Shown one piece after another: positions 7,802 to 18,123 of a stretch of 64,000 nucleotides of DNA; the stretch's first letter is position 1, and each line of letters opens with the position of its first letter. The notes under the pieces were generated by a model. The model was given only the letters and a program-made list of their open reading frames with translations. It did not search any database and was not told the DNA's origin. Where the stretch lies: assembly GCA_022796475.1 (NCBI GenBank), contig JAAWIS010000002.1:30720-94719 (forward strand), written 5' to 3'. A program made the position numbers and the translations under genes. This stretch comes from Lachnospiraceae bacterium (GTDB lineage: Bacteria; Bacillota; Clostridia; Lachnospirales; Lachnospiraceae).

Positions 7802-10498
7802 ATGAATTCATATCACTACGGAATGGCTGCCACCAGGCAGAAAATTGAAAACTCCCATTCCAAAAGCCGCAAATATATCAGCCGGCTATTTTTGAATCTG
7901 TTTAAGTTTTTCTTTGTTGTGCTATTATTTCTTCTGCTGACCGGAATTGGAATTGGTGCAGGTATTATTAAAGGGATTATTGATACGGCGCCAGATGTAG
8001 ATCCCTTAAGTTTCGGGCCAAGCAATTTCGCCACAAAGGTTTATGACAGCCAGGGAAATTTAACGGATACTCTGGTTATGTCTGGATCAAACCGGGAAGC
8101 TGCCACTTATGAAGAGCTGCCTCAGGATTTAATTGATGCCTTTGTTGCAATTGAAGATTCCCGGTTCTGGAGCCATAACGGGATTGACATCCGCTCCATT
8201 GCCCGTGCGGCAGTGGGTCTTTTAACGGACGACTATGCTGGCGGCGGTTCTACTATAACCCAGCAGCTAATTAAAAATAATGTTTTCGAGGGCGGCCGGG
8301 AAACCAGTTTAGGCGCCCGCCTGGAAAGAAAATTTCAGGAGCAGTATCTGGCTGTGAAGCTGGAATTAACGCTTACTGAGATGAAAAAAAGCAGCAAAGA
8401 AGCAAAAAAGCAGATAATGACCGACTATTTAAATACGATTAACCTTGGCAATAATACCTTAGGTGTTAAAGTTGCCGCCAAACGCTATTTTGATAAAGAA
8501 GTTTCTGATTTAACTTTGTCAGAATGTGCGGTGATCGCAGGCATTACCCAGAATCCGGCCCACTTAAATCCCATATCTGGCCGGGAACGAAATGAGGAAA
8601 AGCGAAAAGTCATTCTTCAGTACATGTATGAGCAGGGATTTATTGAAAAAGCGGAACAGGAAGAGGCCCTGGCTGATAATGTATATGAGCGGATTCAGAA
8701 TGTAGATTTAATGACCCGGGACACTTCGTCACCTTACAGCTATTTTACTGACGAGCTGGTCAAGCAGGTGATGAATGCTTTGGTGAACCAGCTTGGTTAT
8801 ACGGAAACCCAGGCTCATAACCTGCTGTACGGCGGCGGCCTTTCCATCCATACCACCCAGGATCCGGAAATTCAGTCAATTGTAGATGAGGAGGTAAATA
8901 ACCCGGCCCATTATGATACGGTAAAATATTCCCTGGAATACCGGCTTTCTGTTACCCATGCAGACGGAACTACGGAGCATTTTTCAGAAAAAAATCTGGA
9001 AACCTTCCACTCTTCTGTGCTTCATGACCAGTATGACGGCCTGTACCCTTCCCAGGAGGCGGCAGCGGCAGACGTGGAACAGTTTAAAGCATACCTTTTA
9101 TTGGAAACTGATACCATACTGGCAGAACATGTCCAGTATATTCTCCAGCCTCAGTTATCCTTTGTGATTATGGATCAGACCACGGGGCAGGTAAAAGCTA
9201 TCTGCGGCGGGCGTGGTGAAAAAACTGCCAGTCTGACCTTAAACCGTGCCACCAATACCCCCCGTCAGCCAGGCTCTACTTTTAAAGTTCTCTCCTGCTT
9301 TGCCCCGGCGCTGGATGCCTGCGGCGCTACCTTAGGCACAGTCTACTATGACGGGCCTTATACAGTAGAGCGGAAAACCTTTCGGAACTGGTGGAGCCAG
9401 GGATTTTTAGGATACTCCAGTATTCGGGACGGCATTGTTTACTCCATGAATATTGTTGCGGTGCGGTGCCTGATGGATACGGTAAGGCCTCAGCTTGGGG
9501 TGGAATACGCGCAAAACATGGGCATTACCACATTAACTAATACTGACTTTAATGCTGCCACTGCTTTAGGCGGACTAACTGACGGTGTTACAAATCTGGA
9601 TTTAACCACTGCCTTTGCCACGATCGCTAATAACGGAACTTACATGCAGCCTCAGTTTTTTACTAAAATTGAAGATCATAACGGCAAAGTGCTGCTTCAG
9701 TCCATGCCCATTACCCGCCGTGCCTTAAAAGACTCCACTGCTTTCCTCTTAACCGATGCTATGTCAGCATCGATGCAAAGCAACCGAAAATTTGCCCGGC
9801 CAGGAATCAGCATCAACTCCACCAGCACCCGTGCCGCCCTTTCTAATATGTCCTGCTCCGGAAAAAGCGGAACCACAACAGCTAATAATGATATCTGGTT
9901 TGTAGGATTTACGCCCTACTATACTGCCGGAGTGTGGGGCGGCTGTGATAATAACCAGAAACTGGAAAACACCTCCTTTCACAAAGATGTGTGGCGCACA
10001 ATTATGGAGCGGGTTCATGAGGGACTTTCGGATCCTGGCTTTCCTGTGCCTGCCAGTATTGAAACGGCAGTAATCTGCCGGAAATCAGGCAAATTGGCAG
10101 TAAACGGCGTATGTGATCACGATCCAAGAGGAGATGCTACTTATACGGAATATTTTGCAAAAGGTACTGTGCCGACGGAAGTATGTGATAAACATGTGGT
10201 GGTTACCGTTTGTTCCGCCTCCGGCCAAAAGCCAACTGCTTTCTGTCCAGACAAGCAAACGAAAGTCTGCATTGCGCTGCCTTTAAATGAAACAGGTGAA
10301 ACCGATGATTCTGTATTTGGAATTCCTGGGGACTGTACCATTCACAATGGAATCTCCACAATTATCGATCCCTTTGATGAGGATCCGGAAACACCTTCCA
10401 GCAGTGCCGATCCCGGCCCTACGGTGAATCCTTATCTGGGACCTGGATACGTGCCCCAGGCGCCGATATCAGACTCTGGAAGAGGCCCTGGAACGTAA
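7802..10498 (+). CDS. Class A penicillin-binding protein (bifunctional transglycosylase/transpeptidase)
   Basis: Polymerises and cross-links peptidoglycan outside the membrane. 898 residues: a short cytoplasmic N-terminus, one membrane segment at about 33-60, a GT51 domain (EDSRFWSHNGID near 117, GGSTITQQLIKN near 146) and a transpeptidase domain with SxxK (STFK near 491), SxN (SMN near 548) and KSGT near 687. The C-terminal tail is rich in Pro, Ser and Gly. The ORF track starts at 7661; AAAGGAGG eight bases before the ATG at 7802 (MNSYHYG) decides the start. It is a plus-strand gene among minus-strand neighbours, convergent with add. Confidence 0.95.
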   Translation: MNSYHYGMAATRQKIENSHSKSRKYISRLFLNLFKFFFVVLLFLLLTGIGIGAGIIKGIIDTAPDVDPLSFGPSNFATKVYDSQGNLTDTLVMSGSNREAATYEELPQDLIDAFVAIEDSRFWSHNGIDIRSIARAAVGLLTDDYAGGGSTITQQLIKNNVFEGGRETSLGARLERKFQEQYLAVKLELTLTEMKKSSKEAKKQIMTDYLNTINLGNNTLGVKVAAKRYFDKEVSDLTLSECAVIAGITQNPAHLNPISGRERNEEKRKVILQYMYEQGFIEKAEQEEALADNVYERIQNVDLMTRDTSSPYSYFTDELVKQVMNALVNQLGYTETQAHNLLYGGGLSIHTTQDPEIQSIVDEEVNNPAHYDTVKYSLEYRLSVTHADGTTEHFSEKNLETFHSSVLHDQYDGLYPSQEAAAADVEQFKAYLLLETDTILAEHVQYILQPQLSFVIMDQTTGQVKAICGGRGEKTASLTLNRATNTPRQPGSTFKVLSCFAPALDACGATLGTVYYDGPYTVERKTFRNWWSQGFLGYSSIRDGIVYSMNIVAVRCLMDTVRPQLGVEYAQNMGITTLTNTDFNAATALGGLTDGVTNLDLTTAFATIANNGTYMQPQFFTKIEDHNGKVLLQSMPITRRALKDSTAFLLTDAMSASMQSNRKFARPGISINSTSTRAALSNMSCSGKSGTTTANNDIWFVGFTPYYTAGVWGGCDNNQKLENTSFHKDVWRTIMERVHEGLSDPGFPVPASIETAVICRKSGKLAVNGVCDHDPRGDATYTEYFAKGTVPTEVCDKHVVVTVCSASGQKPTAFCPDKQTKVCIALPLNETGETDDSVFGIPGDCTIHNGISTIIDPFDEDPETPSSSADPGPTVNPYLGPGYVPQAPISDSGRGPGT

Positions 10499-10584
10499 TC
10501 GTAATAAACACAACAAAGTTTATTGCCTGCTATTCCTTCCAGATCCATTCCTGTTCTTCACAGTAACCCCCATGCCCTGCTTAA

Positions 10585-10700
10585 GGCGCCACCATAAATG
10601 AAAGGGGTTCCTGTGAACCCTCCGGGAGGATGTGCAGAAAATGGGAGTGGAAGTTGCCGCTTCGCGGCCCCGTTTTCCCACAGCTCAGCGGCAGGGCGCC
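10585..10700. other. GC-rich, self-complementary intergenic stretch
   Basis: Between pbp and add. GGCGCC occurs at both edges; inside are GGGTTC/GAACCC and GCCGC/GCGGC stems. It is far richer in GC than the surrounding spacer. No coding signal is convincing (the 77-codon ORF here lacks a family). It could be a small RNA or a degenerate repeat; the bidirectional terminator follows about 33 bases later. Confidence 0.35.
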
Positions 10701-10732
10701 CGGCTGTCACAGTAAATAAAAACTATACCCAT

Positions 10733-10803
10733 AAAAAGGCAGACAGAACACTAGTACTTCTCTGCATTAATCTTGAAGTACTGGTATACTGGCTGCCTTT
10801 TCT
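10733..10803. terminator. Bidirectional terminator between pbp and add
   Basis: AAAAGGCAG pairs with CTGCCTTTT, and an inner AGTACTTC pairs with GAAGTACT. The A-rich left and T-rich right flanks suit both convergent genes. Confidence 0.75.
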
Positions 10804-10820
10804 ATGCGTATCTTTTATGC

Positions 10821-11807
10821 TTATTTTTTAAAACGGCTTAATATTTCTGTTTTCAGTTCCTGTTTTTCTTCCTCTGAGAGAAAAGCTCCTTCTGCCCCAT
10901 TTAAAAGCAAACGCATTTCTTCTTCTTTGGTCATTCCTTTTTTTCTTAAGTATTCAAATTCATCTGCAAGCGTTGTATTGCATACGGTCATATCATCTGT
11001 ATTGACCGTAACCGCAGCTCCCTGTCTGAGAAGTTTCAGGATAGGGTGAATCTGTCCTTCCAAAACAGCTTTGGTCTGGTAGTTGCTGGTAACACAAATT
11101 TCCAGTGTGATTTGTTTGTCTATGATTTCCTGCATCAGTTTTGGATCTTCTGCTCCCCGTACTCCATGACCGATACGGCTTGCGCCCATAGCCAGAGCAG
11201 CCCTTACACTGTCCGGCCCGTCTGCTTCCCCGGCGTGGATGGTTATGGGAACATGGTTTTCTCTTGCAGAGGCAAAAAGACTTTCATAGTCTTTCGTCGG
11301 ATACAAGGCTTCTGCCCCTGCCAGATCTGCTCCGCAGACACCCTTTCCCAAAAATAAGGCTGCCAGGCGGATGGTTTCCATGTTTTCTTTCTCATTATCC
11401 TTTCCTCTCATACAGCAGAGAATCAGCCCGGTTTTCAGATCCCTTTCTTCTTTTCCTGCTTCCATTCCCGAAATTACAGCTTCTACTGCCTGCTTTTGTG
11501 TAAGACCCTTTCTCTGATGAAGCTGTGGGGCAAAACGGATTTCTGCATACCGCAGTCCTTGGTCAGCTAATTCTTTTACCAGCCCCCATGCTGCCTCCTT
11601 TAATGTCTGTTCCGACTGCATACAGGAAACGGGAAGATCAAATTTTTGTAAAAATTCATTTAAGCTTCGGCAATTCTTCGGTACGCTTATATAAGGCGCT
11701 AATTCGTTCAGATTATTCGAAGGAAGAAGCACACCTTCTAATTCTGCAAGACGAATCAGCAGTGCAGGCGGCAGGGAACCATCTAAATGAAGATGCAAAT
11801 CTATCAT
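10821..11807 (-). CDS. add: Adenosine deaminase
   Basis: Zinc hydrolase converting adenosine to inosine. 328 residues with the metal-binding DLHLHLDGSLP at the N-terminus, HAGEADGPDS near 190, HGVRG near 213 and NTDD near 270, all in the standard order. It lies 37 bases after cdd in the same direction and behind a BMP-type nucleoside-binding lipoprotein, pointing to nucleoside salvage as one unit. Confidence 0.93.
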   Translation of the reverse strand: MIDLHLHLDGSLPPALLIRLAELEGVLLPSNNLNELAPYISVPKNCRSLNEFLQKFDLPVSCMQSEQTLKEAAWGLVKELADQGLRYAEIRFAPQLHQRKGLTQKQAVEAVISGMEAGKEERDLKTGLILCCMRGKDNEKENMETIRLAALFLGKGVCGADLAGAEALYPTKDYESLFASARENHVPITIHAGEADGPDSVRAALAMGASRIGHGVRGAEDPKLMQEIIDKQITLEICVTSNYQTKAVLEGQIHPILKLLRQGAAVTVNTDDMTVCNTTLADEFEYLRKKGMTKEEEMRLLLNGAEGAFLSEEEKQELKTEILSRFKK

Positions 11808-11844
11808 AAGTCTTCCTCTCCTTTTCTTCTATCAGGCTTTTTCT

Positions 11845-12261
11845 TTACTCTTTCAGATTATTTGGCCCAAATCCCAGAGGCAAAAGTTCTTCCAAAGCAA
11901 ATTCCTCATAATCCTCTTCTGATTTTGCCAGCAGAATCCGAAAGGTTTTGGGATTACAAAATTCCATCATTACCTGGCGGCACACACCGCATGGAGCGCA
12001 GAGGGTCAGCGTTTCTGCATCCTCAGGGCCTCCTGCTATGGCAATTGCCTGAAACTTATAATTTCCGTCGCTTACTGCTTTAAAAAAGGCAGTTCTCTCG
12101 GCACAGTTTGTTGGGGAATATGCCGCATTTTCAATATTGCATCCAGTATAAATGATTCCGCTGGCTGTTAACAGAGCCGCCCCCACCTGAAATTTCGAAT
12201 AAGGGCTGTAAGAACGTTTTCTGGCCTCCAATGCAGCACGTATTAATTCTTTTTCATTCAT
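11845..12261 (-). CDS. cdd: Cytidine deaminase
   Basis: Deaminates cytidine and deoxycytidine. 138 residues. The zinc site is intact: NCAERTAF (the catalytic Glu with the first Cys) and CAPCGVCRQ (two more Cys), the homotetrameric type. It sits between the binding lipoprotein and add on the minus strand, 33 and 37 bases from each. Confidence 0.95.
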   Translation of the reverse strand: MNEKELIRAALEARKRSYSPYSKFQVGAALLTASGIIYTGCNIENAAYSPTNCAERTAFFKAVSDGNYKFQAIAIAGGPEDAETLTLCAPCGVCRQVMMEFCNPKTFRILLAKSEEDYEEFALEELLPLGFGPNNLKE

Positions 12262-12294
12262 AGCATTCCTCCTCGTTTTTCATCTTGGACAGCC

Positions 12295-13503
12295 TTACTG
12301 GCAGTATCCTTCGAAATTGTAACCATTGCCGTAAGCTGCCTCAAATTCATCTTCTGTATCCGGAACAGTGATTTCACCTGTTTTAAGCCTTTCCTTCACA
12401 GTCTGCAGCACTTGCTTTAATTCTTCTGGAACATATTCTTCATTTAAGAAAAAATCGGTTCCCTGGTTTCCCATGTCGCACAAAACCGTTCCTCTTTCCC
12501 ATTTTCCCTCTGCTAAATCTTTTATCTGTTCGTATACCATGGGCTGAATCTGGCTGGCGGCAGAGGCAAAATACGGTTCCGATCCAAGAAGGAAGACATT
12601 CACATCCGTTCCAATCACACGGATTCCTGCCTTTTGACAGTGACATGCAAGTTCTTCCCCCGCAATGCCTGCTCCATAATAAATTACATCAACACCTTTT
12701 TCTTTCATATCAGATACAATCTGGCTGGCTTCTTCCTGATCCGTTAAATCAGAAGAGCAAAAGCTTAAGACTACTTCTCCATTGGGGTTTCCATCAATCA
12801 CGCCTGCACAGTATCCATACCCGGCAGATTTTTCATCTTCATAATCTTGCCGGAGGATTAATCCTGCCTGGTTGGTTTTCGTCAGAATTCCTGCTCCCAC
12901 ACCGGCAAGATAGGAAACTTCCTCCCGTTCAAACTTTAAGCAGGCTGTATTTTCCAAATTTTTCTCAGTGCCGTGACCTATTAAAACAAATTTAACCTTT
13001 GGATACAACTGTGCTGCCTTACCTGCCAGATCAGCCATTTCCCTGCCAGGTAAAATAATCAGTCCGCAATTTTCATTTACCAAAATTTCCAAGTTTTTCT
13101 CATAGTCATCCCGGCTGGCCGATTCCAGGTATATGGTTTCCACAATCAGTTCTTCTGACGCTTTGGCAAAAGCATCTGTTATCTGCCGGTTAAAAAAAGA
13201 ATCCTCCCTGGTTCCAGCTTCTGCCACTGCACCTGCCCGCAAGACAGGGCCGGACGGCTCTGTTTTCGATGGTTCCAGCTTCCCTTCTTCCTGGTTTTTA
13301 GAAGTTTCCTCATGAATCTTTTGTTCCTGCTGATCCTTGGAAGTTTCCTCTGTTTCTGCAGCAGAAGCGAAAGCTGCCGCCTCACTGCCTTCATCCAATC
13401 GGCCCTGAAACCAACGGCATCCCCCAAGCAGAATAACAACAGCAAATACCAGTACAGATAACATCCATTTTTGAATACACACCTGTTTTTTTACGTCTTT
13501 CAT
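12295..13503 (-). CDS. BMP-family (PnrA-like) substrate-binding lipoprotein, probably for nucleosides
   Basis: About 402 residues. A signal peptide ends in a lipobox (ILLGGC), then an acidic Glu/Ser-rich linker of about 60 residues and a periplasmic-binding-protein-1 fold (LIVETIYLES, ILPGREMADLAG, YLAGVGAGILT, GVIDGNPNGEVVLSF). This family binds nucleosides for ABC import, which fits cdd and add downstream. No permease or ATPase genes are adjacent, so they must be elsewhere. The ORF track starts at 13608; the ATG at 13503 (MKDVKK) has an AAGGGA site and begins the signal peptide. Confidence 0.78.
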   Translation of the reverse strand: MKDVKKQVCIQKWMLSVLVFAVVILLGGCRWFQGRLDEGSEAAAFASAAETEETSKDQQEQKIHEETSKNQEEGKLEPSKTEPSGPVLRAGAVAEAGTREDSFFNRQITDAFAKASEELIVETIYLESASRDDYEKNLEILVNENCGLIILPGREMADLAGKAAQLYPKVKFVLIGHGTEKNLENTACLKFEREEVSYLAGVGAGILTKTNQAGLILRQDYEDEKSAGYGYCAGVIDGNPNGEVVLSFCSSDLTDQEEASQIVSDMKEKGVDVIYYGAGIAGEELACHCQKAGIRVIGTDVNVFLLGSEPYFASAASQIQPMVYEQIKDLAEGKWERGTVLCDMGNQGTDFFLNEEYVPEELKQVLQTVKERLKTGEITVPDTEDEFEAAYGNGYNFEGYCQ

Positions 13504-13577
13504 GCCAGTCCCTTTCAGCCTGTAACATCCGAAGCATCCGCTCTTTTTGAACCTTTGCTCCTTATTAAAAGCACATG

Positions 13578-13624
13578 AGAAAATACAAAAGAAGCCCCCT
13601 GGTTCCAAGAAGCTTCTTTTGTAT
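13578..13624 (-). terminator. Terminator behind glgD
   Basis: Perfect 13-bp arms ATACAAAAGAAGC and GCTTCTTTTGTAT around a 16-base loop; on the minus strand the T-rich arm continues into TTTTCTC. It separates glgC-glgD from the nucleoside unit. Confidence 0.85.
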
Positions 13625-13714
13625 CTGTTTTGTTAACCGGCTGCACCTGAAGCGTGTTTTTAAATTCATTTCCGCCATTTGCACGTCTTAATCCAGTCAG
13701 TTAATCCTGATATG

Positions 13715-14863
13715 CTATACTACTTTATTTTTTGCCACAAATACCTGATAACTGTCTGTTCCTTTTACTTCTTTTCCGGCAGTAATCGTAGCTTTCTTAT
13801 CTGTGATCACATATTCAACCACTGCTCCTGCTTCGATCACAGTATCCTGCATCAGAACACAGTTTTTCACCTTAGCGCCTTTTCCTACCTTAACGCCTCT
13901 GAATAAAATGCTGTTTTCCACTTCGCCTTCAATCAGGCAGCCGTCAGCCGTCATTGTATTCTTTGCACTGGCTCCTGAAATATATCTGGTAGGATTATCA
14001 TCACGAATCTTGGTATAAATTGGATTCTCTGCAAAAAGCCTATCCAGGTTCTCATCATCCAAAAGCTTCATATTCTCATCAAAGTAGCTCTTCATGCTAG
14101 TAATCTGTGCAAAATAGCCATCATACTTATACGCCCGCACATTTAATTTATCCAACTGGTGAGCCAATACATCCCGCTCAAAATAGATATATCCGTGAAC
14201 ATATGCTGTGCCGATCTGATCAATCAAAAGCTCCCGATCCATAATACAGATATTCATAGCCATATTCTGGATCCCTTCTTTTTTATTGTTAATGCGGATT
14301 CGGTTAACACGGGCGCTGTCCTCATCTAAGTCAAGGGTGTAATACATCTCACGGCTTTCTGTAGGAGCCTCGATAAGGGCAACTGGAATCTCCTGCTCAG
14401 CATAAACCATGGTTACATCTGCACCGCTTTCTACATGGGCATCAATTAAGGAATTAAAATCAAAATTTGCGGCAATGTTTGCGTCAACCATTACCACATA
14501 TTTTTCCTTCTGGGATTTTAAAAAGGTCAAAAGGCTGGCTAATGCTTCTACACGGCCATCGAAAATCTTTACTGATTTCTCTGCATAAGGTGGAACAATG
14601 TTCAATCCGCCATTTTTACGTGTTAAATCCCACTCACGTCCGGAACCTAAGTGATCCATCAGGGAATGGTAATTCTTGCGGACAATCAGAGAAATATTAC
14701 TAATCCCGCAGTTTACCATACTGGAAAGCATAAAATCAACCATACGATAACGGCCTGCAAAAGGAATCGAAGCCATTAAGCGTTCCGTAACCAGATCCGG
14801 CACCAAACTATCATAGGTGTTTGGGAATATAATACCTAATGCATTTACGTTGGAATTAATCAT
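13715..14863 (-). CDS. glgD: GlgD, ADP-glucose pyrophosphorylase-like subunit
   Basis: 382 residues: a nucleotidyltransferase-like N-terminal half and a left-handed beta-helix C-terminal half with hexapeptide-type repeats ([27 protein letters not shown] region). It lacks the glycine-rich GGxGxRL start that GlgC has ([14 protein letters not shown] instead), as is typical of GlgD, which forms a hetero-oligomer with GlgC. Its ATG overlaps the glgC stop by four bases, so translation is coupled. Confidence 0.93.
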   Translation of the reverse strand: MINSNVNALGIIFPNTYDSLVPDLVTERLMASIPFAGRYRMVDFMLSSMVNCGISNISLIVRKNYHSLMDHLGSGREWDLTRKNGGLNIVPPYAEKSVKIFDGRVEALASLLTFLKSQKEKYVVMVDANIAANFDFNSLIDAHVESGADVTMVYAEQEIPVALIEAPTESREMYYTLDLDEDSARVNRIRINNKKEGIQNMAMNICIMDRELLIDQIGTAYVHGYIYFERDVLAHQLDKLNVRAYKYDGYFAQITSMKSYFDENMKLLDDENLDRLFAENPIYTKIRDDNPTRYISGASAKNTMTADGCLIEGEVENSILFRGVKVGKGAKVKNCVLMQDTVIEAGAVVEYVITDKKATITAGKEVKGTDSYQVFVAKNKVV

Positions 14864-16065
14864 TGTACCTCACCACCTTTTACATTATTATAAACCATAG
14901 CATTGGGACCTATTTTGGCGCCTTCTCCGATGTAAACCCCTGGTCCCACAGTTGCTACGCCTTTTTCCGTATCTGTAGGCATGGCGCCAACTACTGCATT
15001 CTCGCCAATCACTGCATTTTCTGCAACTATACAATGTTTTACTACAGCGCCGGCCTTGATTACGGTTCCGCCCATTACGACAGCATCTTCTACCACAGCG
15101 CCTGCTTCTACCTGTACGCCTGCAAATAAAATGGAATGCTTAACTTCTCCTGCAATCCGGCATCCGTCGGTAATCATTGCATTCTCAACTATTGCATCAG
15201 CGCTGATCCGATGTCCGGCCATACCGCTGTTCCGGCTGTAAATCTTCCAGCTTTCATCAAATAAATTGATTCCGCTGTGCTCCGGATCCAGCACTTCCAT
15301 ATTTGCTTCCCAAAGGGAAGAAATGGTTCCTACATCTTTCCAGTATCCGTCAAAATGGTACGCGTACATCTTGCGCTGATCCCGAAGCAGGTTGGGGATA
15401 ATATTGTTGCCGAAGTCATTTTCTGAATTCGGATCTTCTTCATCTTCCACTAAATACTTGCGCAAAATATCCCAGTTAAAGATATAAATTCCCATGGAGG
15501 CCAGGTTCGACTTTGGATTCTTTGGCTTCTCCTGGAATTCAGTAATCTTATCGTTCTCGTCAGCTACCATCAGTCCAAACCGGGATGCCTCATCCCACGG
15601 AACTTCCATAACTGCTACGCTGAATTCTGCGCCTTTCTCCTTATGGAACCGCAGGAAATCACTGTAATCCTGCTTGCAGATTTGATCGCCGGAAAGGATA
15701 ATAACATACTGCGGGTTATAACGCTCAATAAAAGAAATATTCTGGTAAATCGCATTGGCTGTTCCCTTATACCAATCAGAGCCGGATGCCTGCTGATACG
15801 GCGGAAGTACATGAACCCCTCCATAAAGACGGTCTAAATCCCATGGCTGCCCGTTCCCTATGTATTCATTCAGCACCAGCGGCTGATACTGGGTTAAAAT
15901 ACCTACTGTATCGATGCCGGAATTTACGCAGTTGGATAACGGGAAATCAATGATACGGTATTTCCCGCCAAAAGGAACTGCAGGTTTTGCCAGCTTTTGG
16001 GTCAATGCATACAGACGCGACCCCTGACCGCCGGCAAGAAGCATTGCAATCATCTCTTTTGCCAT
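14860..16065 (-). CDS. glgC: Glucose-1-phosphate adenylyltransferase (ADP-glucose pyrophosphorylase)
   Basis: Makes ADP-glucose, the glycogen precursor. 401 residues with the N-terminal [10 protein letters not shown] (about 8-17), [15 protein letters not shown], a mid-protein substrate motif MGIYIF and GYWKDVGT, then a beta-helix tail ([20 protein letters not shown]). It is the first gene of glgC-glgD. An AGGGGG ribosome binding site lies close to the ATG. The glycogen synthase and branching genes are not in the window. Confidence 0.96.
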   Translation of the reverse strand: MAKEMIAMLLAGGQGSRLYALTQKLAKPAVPFGGKYRIIDFPLSNCVNSGIDTVGILTQYQPLVLNEYIGNGQPWDLDRLYGGVHVLPPYQQASGSDWYKGTANAIYQNISFIERYNPQYVIILSGDQICKQDYSDFLRFHKEKGAEFSVAVMEVPWDEASRFGLMVADENDKITEFQEKPKNPKSNLASMGIYIFNWDILRKYLVEDEEDPNSENDFGNNIIPNLLRDQRKMYAYHFDGYWKDVGTISSLWEANMEVLDPEHSGINLFDESWKIYSRNSGMAGHRISADAIVENAMITDGCRIAGEVKHSILFAGVQVEAGAVVEDAVVMGGTVIKAGAVVKHCIVAENAVIGENAVVGAMPTDTEKGVATVGPGVYIGEGAKIGPNAMVYNNVKGGEVQ

Positions 16066-16104
16066 AATATTGCCCCCTAATTGATTTATTAATTTCTTTG
16101 TTGG

Positions 16105-16110
16105 ATTATA
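16105..16110 (-). promoter_or_regulatory. Extended -10 of the glgC promoter
   Basis: Minus strand TGATATAAT about 40 bases before the glgC ATG; the -35 region (TGTTAT, 17 bases away) is poor, as is common with an extended -10. Confidence 0.5.
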
Positions 16111-16244
16111 TCATAAAATGCCAAAAAATAACAGTCTTTTGTATGTTTTTTTCTAATTTCAGATATTTGACAACACAATCTTTACAAATCCTTTTCTTTT
16201 CAAAGGCATATTATGCAAATGTTACAATACATCCCCATTTTTTG

Positions 16245-16568
16245 TTAATAATGGCATCCGTGATGGGAATTAGAACTGCAATTTGTCCCATAATCTCCAC
16301 AAGATCCGTCACAATATCCGCTGCTGTGGCGGTAACCGCAGTACGTGGATCCATCATGGATATGCCATCCTGTTTCTTCACATCCTTCTAAGCAGCAAAC
16401 AGGATACTGGTATGTTTCCTGGACAGCCGGCTGCGTCTGCTCTATTCTCCGATGATGGCTGCGTCCATGGCCGTGAGCCCACGCCGGAACCGCAAAAAGG
16501 GCTGCTGCCAGGCAGCCTGCCATTGCTGCCGCTGTAAGTTTCCTTCTGATCGTTGTTTGAATCTTCAT
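16245..16568 (-). CDS. Secreted small His/Cys-rich protein
   Basis: 107 residues. A signal peptide (basic start, hydrophobic core, PAWA before HGHGR) is followed by a mature region rich in His and Cys: HGHGRSHHRR near the start, paired Cys (VCCLEGCEE), then GYCDGSCGDYG, ending SHHGCHY. Seven Cys and many His suggest metal binding or a disulfide-rich fold outside the cell; this is inference. I do not recognise a family. GAAAGGAG precedes the ATG by nine bases. It stands alone between glgC and the MocR regulator. Confidence 0.7.
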   Translation of the reverse strand: MKIQTTIRRKLTAAAMAGCLAAALFAVPAWAHGHGRSHHRRIEQTQPAVQETYQYPVCCLEGCEETGWHIHDGSTYCGYRHSSGYCDGSCGDYGTNCSSNSHHGCHY

Positions 16569-16719
16569 AATCTCATGCTCCTTTCATTTCCTGAACCATT
16601 TCGGTCTGTCTGTTCTTCTGGTGCTCTATGCCATATATTCGTGTCTTTCTCATATATAGGCAGCACTCTAATATATAGTTGATATCGGCAGAACCAGAAA
16701 AAGAATAACCAAATTGCTT

Positions 16720-18120
16720 TTACCAATCAATAAAAATATTTCCCAGGCGCCGTATAGCCTCTTTCATTGCCGCTTCATCCAAATCAGAGTAATTTAACAC
16801 CAAGACATGCTGGTAATCCGGCTTAACTTCACTGCAGAATTCAGATAAGCAGGAAATCTGAAGGTTCTGCTGCTTAGCCGCCCACTTGATTTCCGTATCT
16901 GTCATAGACGTATCTACCTTAACTAACAAATGGGTTCCGCATTCCCCTCCAAGCACCTTCACAGCAGGAAGCAGAACAGACTGTTTGATATTCCGGATCA
17001 GACGTTCCCCCTGAATCCGGTAATACTTTTTCATCCGGCTTAAATGTCTTTCAAAATATCCCTCCCGGATAAATTTAGCCAGGGCATACTGCTCACAGCT
17101 TGAAGCAGTGTTGGAATAAAAATTAGCCCGATTAATATAACGGATCATCAGCTTTTCCGGCAGAATCATATAACTGATCCGGATAGCAGGGGCCAAAGTT
17201 TTGCTGAAGGTATTCATATAAATAATCCGATGATTCCGATCCATAACCTGCAGGGGGGCAATTGGTCTGGAATAATACCGGAATTCACCATCATAGTCGT
17301 CCTCAATGATATAACGCTCCGTTTCCCTGGCTGCCCAATTTAACAATTCCTGCCTGCGGGCTACTGACATCACCGTGCCAAGAGGATAATGATGCTCCGG
17401 GGAAACATGCACTACACTGACTTGGCTTTTCGTTAAGCTTTCAATGCTGATGCCCTGGTCATTCATATCCAGATATTCCCAATTCAGGCTGTATTCTTCA
17501 TAAATGCGGGGAATTTTTTTATAGCCCGGATTTTCTACCCCATAAACAGCATCCCGGGGCAGGATCTGAATCAGCCGGCCATATAAATATTCTATGCTGG
17601 CACCGATAACGATGCATTCCGGGGAAACTATCATTCTCCTGGAGCGGTAAAGATAATCTGCAATGGCTTCCCGAAGTTCCTTTACTCCTAAAAAGTGAGC
17701 CCGCTGCACCAGTTCCAAATCATATTCGGTCAGCACCTGGCGCATCACCTTTCTCCACATGGAAAAAGGGAATTTTTCGTAAACCGCATTATTGGCCGTA
17801 AAATCGGCAAACCAATTATCCTCTACATAAATTTGTGGATGCTCTGCCCGCTCTGGATGGTATTTTGGCACGGCTTCCACCCCAGCCACAAAATACCCGC
17901 TTTTTTCCCTGGAAACTAAATATCCTTCCACTAAAAGCTGATCATAGGCGTTCATTACCGTTTTTACGCTAACCCCATTATCTCTTGCCAATTCCCGCTT
18001 TGAAGGAAGTTTCGTATGTGCCTTAAGGCGCCCTCTTTGAATATCCTCTTTCAGACATTCATATAAAAATTCATACAAGGGCTGCCCTTTCTCTCTTAAC
18101 GCAAAATCATACCGCAGCAT
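16720..18120 (-). CDS. MocR/PdxR-type GntR regulator with aminotransferase-like domain
   Basis: 466 residues. An N-terminal winged helix of the GntR type (KLPSKRELARDNGVSVKTVMNAYDQL, about 41-66) is fused to a fold-type I aminotransferase-like domain with the PLP-lysine region NTFSKTLAPAIR near 300 and IIEDDYDGEFRY before it. Family members sense PLP or an amino compound and usually activate a divergent gene. Here the divergent genes are an SDR and an NTF2-like protein 187 bases away. Direct repeats in the shared spacer could be its binding sites. Confidence 0.9.
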   Translation of the reverse strand: MLRYDFALREKGQPLYEFLYECLKEDIQRGRLKAHTKLPSKRELARDNGVSVKTVMNAYDQLLVEGYLVSREKSGYFVAGVEAVPKYHPERAEHPQIYVEDNWFADFTANNAVYEKFPFSMWRKVMRQVLTEYDLELVQRAHFLGVKELREAIADYLYRSRRMIVSPECIVIGASIEYLYGRLIQILPRDAVYGVENPGYKKIPRIYEEYSLNWEYLDMNDQGISIESLTKSQVSVVHVSPEHHYPLGTVMSVARRQELLNWAARETERYIIEDDYDGEFRYYSRPIAPLQVMDRNHRIIYMNTFSKTLAPAIRISYMILPEKLMIRYINRANFYSNTASSCEQYALAKFIREGYFERHLSRMKKYYRIQGERLIRNIKQSVLLPAVKVLGGECGTHLLVKVDTSMTDTEIKWAAKQQNLQISCLSEFCSEVKPDYQHVLVLNYSDLDEAAMKEAIRRLGNIFIDW

Positions 18121-18123
18121 AAT

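Noticed and set aside
10598-10831. 77-codon plus-strand ORF between pbp and add
   Set aside because: It reads through the GC-rich structured spacer and the bidirectional terminator; no family.
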